From positions 1 to 16,982 of the forward strand of contig JAWOGN010000013.1 in NCBI GenBank assembly GCA_046496815.1: a stretch of DNA of 16,982 nt. The letters are read 5' to 3'. A model generated the notes under the pieces. It saw only the letters and a list, made by a program, of their open reading frames with translations, did no database searches and was not told the DNA's origin. The stretch is from JAWOGN01 sp046496815. Lineage in GTDB: Bacteria > Desulfobacterota > DSM-4660 > Desulfatiglandales > Desulfatiglandaceae. Both the position numbers and the translations under genes were made by a program. The number at the start of each line of letters is the position of its first letter. Position 1 is the first letter of the stretch. This document shows positions 7,565 through 14,242 of the stretch, piece after piece.

Positions 7565-8308
7565 ATGCTTGAACGTACGTTTATTCATATCCAGGGAATC
7601 GGCCTCAAGACAGAGCGCACCCTGTGGGAACGTGGGATCCGAACCTGGCAAGATTTTCTGTCCCATAGGCGAACTGTTTTTTCGCCGGCTCGAGATGAGA
7701 TGGTTCGCACGGACCTGAAAACCTCCTTCGCATGCCGTGGCGACATCACTTTTTTTCAAGAACGCCTCTCATCAGGGGAAATGTGGCGTGTGTTCGAGGC
7801 GTTCAAGCGCAGAGCCGCGTATCTGGATATCGAGACGAATTGGCACCAAGGAGTCGATGAGATTACGGTGATTGGTATCTATGACGGCAATCGCGTTCAG
7901 ACTTTTGTGAACGGAAAGAATCTGGATGCATTTGAAGTGGCCATCGCTGAATACGACCTTGTCATAACGTTTAACGGCTCGTCGTTTGACTTGCCGATCA
8001 TTCGCCGCTCTTTCCCCAATATTACTTTACCCGCCGCGCATATCGATCTTCGCCATTTATTGAAGCGGCTCGGTTACCGGGGGGGTCTCAAGAGAATCGA
8101 AAAACAACTGGGTATTGTTCGAGACACAGACATTGACGGTCTGAACGGCTACGATGCCGTTCTGCTTTGGAATGCCTATGCGTGGGGCGATCAAACGGCA
8201 CTCGTGCGGTTGATCAAATATAACACCGCAGACATTGTAAACCTGAAGCCGCTCATGGAGATAGGCTACCAGGAAATGAAAACCAGACTGCTGTCGTTTC
8301 CGGTTTGA
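7565..8308 (+). CDS. Predicted DEDDy 3'-5' exonuclease with N-terminal helix-hairpin-helix (YprB/RNase_H_2 type)
   Basis: The 247-residue protein has two parts. Residues 5-32 look like a helix-hairpin-helix DNA-binding motif (IHIQGIGLKTERTLWERGI). The rest is a ribonuclease-H-like exonuclease core: ExoI YLDIET (Asp88, Glu90), ExoII TFNGSSFD (Asp142) and ExoIII YNTAD (Tyr219, Asp223), which together give the DEDDy catalytic set. The LKRLGYRGGLKRIEKQLGI segment is typical of the RNase_H_2/YprB family, whose substrate is not established. The gene follows the permease by 16 bp without a strong ribosome binding site, so it is probably in the same transcript, although no functional tie to export is apparent. 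Confidence 0.88.
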   Translation: MLERTFIHIQGIGLKTERTLWERGIRTWQDFLSHRRTVFSPARDEMVRTDLKTSFACRGDITFFQERLSSGEMWRVFEAFKRRAAYLDIETNWHQGVDEITVIGIYDGNRVQTFVNGKNLDAFEVAIAEYDLVITFNGSSFDLPIIRRSFPNITLPAAHIDLRHLLKRLGYRGGLKRIEKQLGIVRDTDIDGLNGYDAVLLWNAYAWGDQTALVRLIKYNTADIVNLKPLMEIGYQEMKTRLLSFPV

Positions 8309-8350
8309 CAGCGGGCGCGGCTCCGGGCCGGACAGCGTCCTATAGCTGCC

Positions 8351-8440
8351 ATGGCATGGGGCGAAAAGCTTGCAGAAAGTTTCAGAAAGAACCTCCGGAA
8401 GCGCCGCATGAAAGGCGCCTCTGAATCCATTTCCGCGTAA
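8351..8440 (+). CDS. Possible 29-residue basic ORF, doubtful
   Basis: ATG 8351 opens a 29-residue frame (MAWGEKLAESFRKN...) rich in Lys and Arg, between the exonuclease and MarR genes. There is no Shine-Dalgarno and no recognised family. It is listed only because the product is amphipathic-looking; it is most likely not a gene. Confidence 0.12.
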   Translation: MAWGEKLAESFRKNLRKRRMKGASESISA

Positions 8441-8470
8441 GCAAACCGGGAAGGTGCGTCGAAAAAAGGG

Positions 8471-8502
8471 TTGTGCGGGCAATGCTTTCCTGATATAAGC
8501 AT
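8471..8502 (+). promoter_or_regulatory. Candidate MarR promoter with operator-like palindrome
   Basis: TTGTGC (8471-8476) and TATAAG (8494-8499) are 17 bases apart. ATGCTT (8482-8487) and AAGCAT (8497-8502) form a perfect inverted repeat whose right arm overlaps the -10. That geometry fits repression by the MarR protein encoded 34 bp downstream. Confidence 0.4.
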
Positions 8503-8535
8503 CGAGATCAAATACGATCCGGTGATGGGTGCAAA

Positions 8536-9027
8536 ATGACAAAAATTCAGCCGAGGCCTTCTCGAAAAACGAAGAAAGGATCTAACAGGGATGGGACACG
8601 GGAGATCATCTTTTTGATCCGCAAACTGATACAGGGGAGGGAGCTTTTTACAAAGGAGCTGAACAGACAATACCACATCACTGCGGCACAGCTCAACTGC
8701 ATCCTGGCACTTTATGAAAACGGTCCGCTTCCGCCATCTCAGATTGCCAAGCACATGATGGTCAAATCCAGCACCGTCACCGGGGTCATAGACCGTTTAG
8801 AGTTAAAAGGCCTTGTAATTCGAGCACGCAACTCTGCGGATCGCCGCATCATAACGATTCAGTTGACTGAGCATGGAGAGCGCCTCGCCGCGAATGCCCC
8901 GCCACCCATCCAGCAAAAAATCATCGACGGAATGAAGAAACTTTCGGATGCCGAGATAGAACAGATTGTCTCCGCCCTCACCAGACTCACAAACATGTTG
9001 GACGTGCAAGACTTGGAAGTGGAATAG
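8536..9027 (+). CDS. MarR-family transcriptional regulator
   Basis: The 163-residue protein has the MarR architecture: a long N-terminal helix (20-45), a winged helix at about 50-115 with recognition helix VKSSTVTGVIDRLELKGLV, and the wing signature RARNSADRRII followed by LTEHGERL. A C-terminal dimerisation helix follows. A basic tail of about 20 residues precedes the fold (TKIQPRPSRKTKKGSNR). Such proteins are usually dimeric repressors released by small phenolic or oxidising ligands. The gene is downstream of an ABC exporter unit in the same direction, separated by 227 bp that hold its own candidate promoter. It could regulate itself and perhaps the exporter. The ribosome binding site is weak. 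Confidence 0.92.
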   Translation: MTKIQPRPSRKTKKGSNRDGTREIIFLIRKLIQGRELFTKELNRQYHITAAQLNCILALYENGPLPPSQIAKHMMVKSSTVTGVIDRLELKGLVIRARNSADRRIITIQLTEHGERLAANAPPPIQQKIIDGMKKLSDAEIEQIVSALTRLTNMLDVQDLEVE

Positions 9028-9095
9028 ACTTTAAAACCGCACGCGCCGAGAGGCTTCCAAGAAAAGGACGGCGGTCAACCGGAGGCGGTCCGGTC

Positions 9096-10814
9096 TCACT
9101 TTTTCATTACCGAAAGCGCCGCAATTTGCGATTGGATGTCCGCCCTCAATTGGGTTAGATCCGCGAGGATGGCGTTCAACTTATCTTCCCAAACGCTCCC
9201 CAGATCCGCCTTTAGTGAGGCGATTATCTTTTCAGTGACCTTCTGAAGAAGGTTCCGATGGCGGCGGTAAAAACGAAACGCGAAAAAGAGGTTGAGCAGT
9301 CCATAGCTCACGAGGGCGGCGAGCCCCTTCGTGCTGAAAAGCGCGTAAATAGTGGAAAAAAGCAGATTCAATATACGAGCACTTTGAGGAGTTGCAAGTA
9401 TTTCCTGCCATGCGGTTTTACCGCCGAGTGCTACGAGAAGAAAGATCAGAAGGAGTGAATAGGTAAGATATTGACGGATTTTGAACCCCCAAAATGAGGG
9501 GAGGGGAGGGGAAGTCACGCGCAGGGCCACGGCATCGAAGAACTGTTGCCCAAGTCCGTCAAAGGATTTTGGAACCTCAAGGATTTGTTGAACCCGTCGG
9601 CGGAAGGATGCGGGCAGATTTTGTCGAAGAATGCGGTGATTGACCTGATCTTCCAGCCATTCCAGTCGCCCTCGAAAAGTGGCCCTTACGTGTTCGGGAG
9701 GTGTAAATACGGCGACATCCGTTTGCGGATTTTCATAGGTGGCGCCTTTCCCTTTCCATCCATGCAGCAAAAGCGCCAAGCTGTGCCCGGGTCCGACCAG
9801 CGGCGATGGATCGTTTTGAGGGGAGCAAATGTTTTGTTTGATGTATCTTTCCAGCCAAAGGTCAATGGCTCCCTGACCTGCTTTTATCCATTCCGGACGG
9901 TGTTTTTCCAATGCTTCTATGGAATTTTCAAGAAGCTGTGAGAAGCGCTTCAGATTTCGAATCTCCTTTCCGAAAGCGCCGTAGAGCCGCTGCACTTCCA
10001 CATCCAAATTGCTTGTTTTGATAGCGGCGATTTGTTTGAGGTTCCTTTGCTGAAAGACGGCGTGTCGAAATGCAGCAAGCTGATTCCATGGGGAGAGCGT
10101 AGCCGAATCCAAACTTTCCTGAGATGAAAGGGCATATATGATTGGGTTTTCAATGCCGTTTTCCTTCAAGTGCTGTTGAAATTGCGCGGTCACGCTTCCG
10201 AGCTGCTCGTAACCCTTTTCAAAAGCCTGACCCTTGAAAAGCAGATCCGCTTTGTTGAGCACATAATAGAAATTCCGCTTGGCCTTGGGCACCATCTGGA
10301 GAAACTCATAAAAACGACCGTCCCCGTATTTTTCCGGTGAAGTCACCCAGACCAACACATCGAGGTGTTCCAAGAAGTTGAGGACGTAATCACGATGTTC
10401 CCCCAAAAGACTGTCGAAATCGGGCATATCACACAAGAAAACTTGCCGGATTTCTTTGACTTCATGGGTAATCTCCCGCCAGGGGAGATCTGCTTGAAAT
10501 AATCCAGGTGGTACATTGGTTTTCTCGTATCTGTAAACCAGGGCCTGGTCGGTGTGCGGGCGTCGGTGATCGGCCGAGGCAATGTCAGACCGGGCCAATG
10601 CATTCATAAGCGAGGATTTTCCAACCCCGGTGCCACCCAGCAAGCCCACCGTGAAATAGCTGTCTTGGATGGATGCGAGTTTTTCCGAGAGATTTGTCGT
10701 TTCGGTTTGCAAGGATTCCTTTTCCTCGACCGTAATGGAGAAGAAAGAACCCCTATCCAGGAGGTCCCGGATTTGCTCGAGGTCATTTTGAAGGGATCCG
10801 ACGGTAAGCTTCAT
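9096..10814 (-). CDS. Membrane-associated dynamin-like/Era-type GTPase, second of a pair
   Basis: The 572-residue protein has an N-terminal G domain: P-loop GGTGVGKS (60-67), candidate switch Thr88 (RRPHTDQ), G3 DMPD (129-132) and G4 NKAD (187-190). A long helical region follows (about 275-440, probably partly coiled coil). Two hydrophobic segments come next at about 450-466 and 484-515, then a charged helical tail. This layout (G domain, helical stalk, membrane hairpin, return helix) resembles bacterial dynamin-like proteins, but I do not recognise a named family. The ATG at 10814 is preferred over TTG 10820 because TAAGG lies 8 bases upstream. The upstream gene on the same strand ends 24 bp away and encodes a paralogue, so the two are probably cotranscribed and may form a hetero-oligomer. 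Confidence 0.85.
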   Translation of the reverse strand: MKLTVGSLQNDLEQIRDLLDRGSFFSITVEEKESLQTETTNLSEKLASIQDSYFTVGLLGGTGVGKSSLMNALARSDIASADHRRPHTDQALVYRYEKTNVPPGLFQADLPWREITHEVKEIRQVFLCDMPDFDSLLGEHRDYVLNFLEHLDVLVWVTSPEKYGDGRFYEFLQMVPKAKRNFYYVLNKADLLFKGQAFEKGYEQLGSVTAQFQQHLKENGIENPIIYALSSQESLDSATLSPWNQLAAFRHAVFQQRNLKQIAAIKTSNLDVEVQRLYGAFGKEIRNLKRFSQLLENSIEALEKHRPEWIKAGQGAIDLWLERYIKQNICSPQNDPSPLVGPGHSLALLLHGWKGKGATYENPQTDVAVFTPPEHVRATFRGRLEWLEDQVNHRILRQNLPASFRRRVQQILEVPKSFDGLGQQFFDAVALRVTSPPLPSFWGFKIRQYLTYSLLLIFLLVALGGKTAWQEILATPQSARILNLLFSTIYALFSTKGLAALVSYGLLNLFFAFRFYRRHRNLLQKVTEKIIASLKADLGSVWEDKLNAILADLTQLRADIQSQIAALSVMKK

Positions 10815-10838
10815 GCTCAAAACCTTATCATTTCCAAA

Positions 10839-12575
10839 TCAACCGAGGAAACCGCGCAGGGTTTCAAGGACTTCGTTTGGTGTCATGAGGGACTGAACGC
10901 AGGTCGCATACTGGTCTCGCTGAAGACGCAAGACCGACAGCAATCTATCTTGGTAGCGCGTTGCCAGTTCTCGCGCAATCTTTTTTATCTCGTGGTAAGC
11001 AAAAAGTTCCATGGCGCCTTTTGTCACAAACGGTGCCAGGGCTGTATCCAGTGCGGCATCCAAAACCGTGAATCCTCCGCCCACGGTCACTTCGAAAGAC
11101 AGGATGAGGACTCCCCAGAGGGCGGAGGTGGAGTAAATTCCCCAGCGTTTGCTTTTCGGGATTCCCCTGGAGAGTTCCTGGAAAGTTCCCTCCAGCCACC
11201 CTGCCAACTGGTCCTGCGCCTCCAAGGTGCGATGCTTGATTTCCGCCTCCTGCAGTTGGACACTCGGCTCACGAAGTTTGGTGAAGAGGGGCGAAGTTTC
11301 ATCGGATGGTGAGAGTTTCTCAAGTACCCGGCGATTGAGTTTTAGAACAGCCATGTTGACAGGCGTAAGATTGATCTTCTCGCGAACTCTCAAGAGTCCT
11401 TGCCTGTGGCGTTCATGATTCCCTTTTTTGGTGAATCCCAGAAGTCTAAACGGCATTAAAAGTGTGTTTTTTAGAAACCGACGCGGTTTCGCGAGTAGGT
11501 CATATCGTGTAAAAAGCTTTCGGATCTCTGTTTGAAGATATCGTCGGCTTTCTTCCGCAAAACGGTCCTTTTGTGCCCGGATCAGTTCCTGAGAGACTTC
11601 GTGGTAAACTTCCTGAAGACTTTCCTGCCATTTCCGGCCCGCCTGATTCTCCGCGGCAAGCAATTCGAGTAACCTCTCAATTTGGGTACTTGTTTGCGCG
11701 GCTCTGGTTGACAAATTCACTTGACGAAATGTGTCGATATTCTCTTTGGAAAACTGTCGAAACAGGTTGTCGGAAAAATCACGGAATCCTGAATGCCCAG
11801 TGATCCATGGGTACGGCTCTCCGGGTGCATAGGGAATTGAAAACACCTGATCCTGTTGAAGCCGGATTTCGTGAGTCCCAAAACTATGGATCACTTTGTC
11901 CTTTGTAAAGGATTTTTCAGCTTTGTTGAAGACGAACGCGTAGGGTTTATTTTCTTCCTGGATCCGCTCCAGAAGCTGAAAAGGGATCTCGTCTGCGTAT
12001 TTTTCCTGACTCGTCACAAACACCACGGTATCGGCGAGCAGATAGAGGTCTTCAGCGACCTCCCGGTTTGCCGGTTCCAGACTATCCAGGTCCGGGGTAT
12101 CGGCGATGGCAAGATGGGAAAGCTCGGTTCGATCGTGACATATCATAAGGAGATGGTTCGGTTTGCCTCTCACCCCACCGGGACCTGAATCTCCAAAATT
12201 GTAACGTTCTAATTGAACGGCCTCCAAAGGGAAATCCTCCTCAATGGGGGCATCTTTGTGGACGTAGACAATGGGGCCGACGGTTTTCGGCCTTTCCACT
12301 CCCATCTCGCTCAGAGGGTATCCACAAACAGCGTTGAACAGTGTGGATTTTCCCGTACCGGTGCCGCCGATAAATACCACCCAAATCACGTCCACAGACT
12401 GCTTGTAAGATAGAACGGCCAATTTCTTGGGAAGTTCTTTCGCCAATTTGCGTATTTCCCACGCGCCGCCAGTAAGACCGGGGCATCGTATCCTCTCGAG
12501 ATATGCCCGCGCTTCCTTTACCCAATCCGTCCAGCTAGGTATAAAATGCGTATTTGAGATTTTTTTCAATGTCAT
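10839..12575 (-). CDS. Dynamin-like/Era-type GTPase, first of a pair
   Basis: The 578-residue protein shows P-loop GGTGTGKS (70-77), switch Thr98 (RPKTVGP), G3 DTPD (159-162) and G4 NKAE (217-220), where the usual guanine-contacting Asp is Glu. A helical middle region (about 290-470) is followed by a hydrophobic stretch at about 480-516 and an amphipathic C-terminal helix. It shares with its neighbour the sequence around G3 (D-x-P-D-x-DSL) and a following VTS-x-EKY-x-D motif (VTSQEKYAD here, VTSPEKYGD there), so the two arose by duplication. It is the first gene of the minus-strand pair and is divergent from the Slp-like lipoprotein gene. A role in membrane remodelling or envelope maintenance is plausible but unproven. 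Confidence 0.85.
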   Translation of the reverse strand: MTLKKISNTHFIPSWTDWVKEARAYLERIRCPGLTGGAWEIRKLAKELPKKLAVLSYKQSVDVIWVVFIGGTGTGKSTLFNAVCGYPLSEMGVERPKTVGPIVYVHKDAPIEEDFPLEAVQLERYNFGDSGPGGVRGKPNHLLMICHDRTELSHLAIADTPDLDSLEPANREVAEDLYLLADTVVFVTSQEKYADEIPFQLLERIQEENKPYAFVFNKAEKSFTKDKVIHSFGTHEIRLQQDQVFSIPYAPGEPYPWITGHSGFRDFSDNLFRQFSKENIDTFRQVNLSTRAAQTSTQIERLLELLAAENQAGRKWQESLQEVYHEVSQELIRAQKDRFAEESRRYLQTEIRKLFTRYDLLAKPRRFLKNTLLMPFRLLGFTKKGNHERHRQGLLRVREKINLTPVNMAVLKLNRRVLEKLSPSDETSPLFTKLREPSVQLQEAEIKHRTLEAQDQLAGWLEGTFQELSRGIPKSKRWGIYSTSALWGVLILSFEVTVGGGFTVLDAALDTALAPFVTKGAMELFAYHEIKKIARELATRYQDRLLSVLRLQRDQYATCVQSLMTPNEVLETLRGFLG

Positions 12576-12611
12576 GATTCAGGCAGGTCCGTCCACCTTT
12601 AAATTTTTAAA

Positions 12612-12634
12612 ATATATCATAATCAAGGATATAT
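12612..12634. promoter_or_regulatory. AT-rich inverted repeat upstream of the GTPase pair
   Basis: ATATATC (12612-12618) and GATATAT (12628-12634) form a perfect 7-bp inverted repeat with a 9-bp spacer, 37 bp upstream of the first GTPase start. It is a possible regulator site in the divergent promoter region. Confidence 0.3.
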
Positions 12635-12679
12635 GAATAGAGGAATGCCCAGCTTAAGATGGTTAAAACAACTTGCCCC

Positions 12680-12750
12680 ACGCGTACGCGTCCATATTGC
12701 TCTTTTACTGCTCTTTTACAGTTGACACAGAGGGCTTTGCACCGCAATAT
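12680..12750 (+). promoter_or_regulatory. slp promoter region with palindrome and tandem repeat
   Basis: ACGCGTACGCGT (12680-12691) is a perfect 12-bp palindrome. TGCTCTTTTAC occurs twice head to tail (12698-12708 and 12709-12719). A consensus TTGACA follows at 12722-12727, with CAATAT 17 bases later as a modest -10. The arrangement suggests activator binding just upstream of a promoter for the lipoprotein gene. Confidence 0.4.
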
Positions 12751-12826
12751 TTCAATGGAAGGATGAGATAAGAAATAGCCCTGCACGTTCCATGGAGCTT
12801 TATTCCGCCATAATTTGGAGTTTAAA

Positions 12827-13339
12827 ATGAGAAAACAAAATGCATTCAAAACGAATTCCAATTCTCTATGGATGTTCATGCTCTTGTTTTTGCTTGGCTG
12901 TGCATCGGGGATTTCCCAGCAATCCCGCGCTCAGGTGACCTATGACGGCTCGTTTTCCCATTTGCAGAAAGCGCCTGCCGAATATGTTGGGGAAATTGTG
13001 CTTTTGGGAGGCAAGATCATTGAAAATAAGCCTTCGGCAGCCGGCACAGAGCTCCTGATGCTCCACTTGCCGACAGACGGTCAGGGTCAGCCGAAGGATG
13101 GTGACGGGTCCGAGGGGCGCTACCTTGTGCATTCAGATCAATTCCTTGATCCCGCCGTCTATGAGAAGGAAGGGCTTCTCACTGTGGTGGGGAAGTTGGT
13201 CGGCACTGAAATTCGACCCATCGGAGGTCTCGACTACAGATATCCGAAAGTACAGGCCATAGAGATTAAGCTGTGGCCGAAGACAGCCCGTCACTATCCG
13301 AGATTCCATTTTGGCATTGGTGTCGGCAAAACCTTTTAG
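12827..13339 (+). CDS. Slp-family outer-membrane lipoprotein
   Basis: The 170-residue protein has a lipoprotein signal: a positively charged N-terminus, a hydrophobic core and the lipobox LLGC, with lipidated Cys25 followed by Ala, which favours outer-membrane sorting. The mature part matches the Slp family pattern, with FSHLQKAPAEYVGEIVLLGG near the start, SDQFLDPAVYEKEGLLTVVG in the middle and YRYPKVQAIEIKLWP near the end. In Escherichia coli, Slp is a starvation- and acid-induced lipoprotein of unclear mechanism. ATG 12827 is chosen because GGAG (12817-12820) lies 6 bases upstream; TTG 12815 is in frame but less likely. It is divergent from the GTPase pair, so shared regulation is possible. 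Confidence 0.9.
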   Translation: MRKQNAFKTNSNSLWMFMLLFLLGCASGISQQSRAQVTYDGSFSHLQKAPAEYVGEIVLLGGKIIENKPSAAGTELLMLHLPTDGQGQPKDGDGSEGRYLVHSDQFLDPAVYEKEGLLTVVGKLVGTEIRPIGGLDYRYPKVQAIEIKLWPKTARHYPRFHFGIGVGKTF

Positions 13340-13364
13340 CCGTATTGAAATGGTCCCCTTGCTG

Positions 13365-13384
13365 AAAAATAGCGCGTCTCGCTA
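13365..13384 (-). terminator. Small hairpin with T run on the minus strand
   Basis: Read on the minus strand, TAGCG-N5-CGCTA is followed by TTTTT. The 5-bp stem is weak. No minus-strand gene ends here, so it may be chance or may end an antisense or small RNA. Confidence 0.25.
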
Positions 13385-13390
13385 AAAGAA

Positions 13391-13652
13391 CGGCGTGGGA
13401 TCATTCTGTGGTTGAAGCGCACCCAGTGCGTTCGCGTGATGTAGTCCAAGGAGCGGATTGTTTATGCCGGAGACCCTGCGGGATTTGTCATCAGGCTTGA
13501 AAACGGCTTCCATCTATCACGCGGCGGAAACCATGGATTGAATTCCCTTGACATTTTACCTGGTATGCGATTATTCTTGAATCGGCCTCCTTCAAGAAAC
13601 CCAGATACGTTCATTTCATAACCGCTAATCGGGAGGTTTTCATGGGGTCACG
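13391..13652 (+). pseudogene. Decayed UPF0173 (YtkL-type) metal-dependent hydrolase fragment
   Basis: The frame from 13451 to 13510 reads ERIVYAGDPAGFVIRLENGF, which resembles the conserved core of UPF0173 beta-lactamase-fold hydrolases. One extra base then shifts the frame, and 13512-13538 reads IYHAAETMD, matching the family motif IYHAGDT-x-x-F-x-DM with the metal-binding GD lost, before a TGA. Upstream, 13410-13444 in another frame reads like the preceding histidine segment (VEAHPVRSRDVV). Downstream, ATCGGGAGG...ATGGGG near 13628-13647 recalls IGG-x-FTMG. No single frame spans these pieces, and stops interrupt all of them. I conclude it is a degraded remnant. The family match is from memory of the motif and needs a homology search. 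Confidence 0.55.
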
Positions 13653-13884
13653 CCTTAAATTTTGCAAATACCCCTCCTGACAGAAATGCCGAATCCCGTC
13701 AGGAGCTAATCCATTCGTCATCCTGTAAATTCAAAGCCTTTTACAAAGCGGCGGTTCTCCAAGGGCCTGTAACCGAAAACTTACGTTGCACCTTTAGCCC
13801 CTCTGAGGTTCGTATCGTGTCAAGACCAATTCCCCAAAGGGATGACGGGTTTTTTCGGGGACTTTGACTTAAGGAGGCAGTGAA
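13653..13884 (+). other. Non-coding leader region before the small basic protein
   Basis: A perfect 8-bp inverted repeat CTCCTGAC (13674-13681) with GTCAGGAG (13698-13705) encloses a 16-base loop. Further on, CCCC and CGGGG segments (about 13832-13860) could pair close to the ribosome binding site. TTGACA at 13548-13553 with GATTAT 15 bases later is a weak candidate promoter. I do not recognise a known riboswitch class. Confidence 0.35.
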
Positions 13885-14097
13885 ATGTTGGCGCGCAGTG
13901 TCTACCCTGTGGACAGGCGGTCTGTGAAAGACAGGCGCAGACCTTATCATCTGGCCCACTTGACTTATCGAGGACCGGAGCGAAGAGGCAGTAAAGAGAG
14001 AAGATTGAAAGGGGAACGCAGAGCCGGCTGGGTCAGGGTGAGTAAGTGGTCCAGTGTGTATCTGAAAGGATTAAAAATCGCCAAATTCTTAGATTAG
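13885..14097 (+). CDS. Small basic protein with repeated DRR/ERR motifs, unknown function
   Basis: The 70-residue product starts at an ATG with a consensus AAGGAGG 7 bases upstream (13871-13877), which is strong support that it is translated. It is highly basic and contains repeated Arg-Arg units: VDRRS (9-13), KDRRR (15-19), GPERRGSKERR (30-40) and GERRAGW (43-49). It ends with a hydrophobic-aromatic segment, WVRVSKWSSVYLKGLKI. There is no signal peptide, membrane helix or Cys. Similar RR-rich stretches occur as linkers next to PilZ or response-regulator domains in deltaproteobacteria, but no such domain is here. It could bind nucleic acid, membrane phospholipid or a partner protein. It stands alone, between a pseudogene remnant and a repeat element. 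Confidence 0.7.
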   Translation: MLARSVYPVDRRSVKDRRRPYHLAHLTYRGPERRGSKERRLKGERRAGWVRVSKWSSVYLKGLKIAKFLD

Positions 14098-14115
14098 CCT
14101 GTATGCTTTGTAACC

Positions 14116-14130
14116 TGCTTTCTTAAAGCA
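14116..14130 (+). terminator. Weak hairpin after the small basic protein gene
   Basis: TGCTTT-CTT-AAAGCA forms a perfect 6-bp stem 19 bases after the stop codon. It lacks a T tract, so its role as a terminator is doubtful. Confidence 0.25.
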
Positions 14131-14242
14131 ATACACCGTAAATGCGGTTATCATCGCACAATGCCCTCTCTATGATCTCGCGGCCCCTTTTGGGAAGGCG
14201 TTCGGTTCTCACGCATATCGAATTGAGATAAATTTATTGTAA

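Noticed and set aside
6508..7566. 352-residue minus-strand reading frame across the ABC genes
   Set aside because: It is antisense to clear ATPase and permease sequence and is rich in Gln, Arg and His as expected of a shadow frame in GC-rich DNA.
9078..9094. ACCGG-N7-CCGGT hairpin as terminator between marR and the GTPase pair
   Set aside because: The stem is only 5 bp and no T tract follows on either strand, so it was not listed as a terminator.
13464..13541. 25-residue ORF with an AAGGAG 10 bases upstream, after slp
   Set aside because: Its C-terminal residues IYHAAETMD are better explained as part of the frameshifted UPF0173 remnant; the SD-like sequence encodes residues of the same ancestral gene.
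13653..13884. c-di-GMP (GEMM) or other known riboswitch in the leader of the small basic protein
   Set aside because: Fragments such as AAAGC and GGCGG occur, but the conserved core order and paired stems of GEMM or other classes I know cannot be traced.
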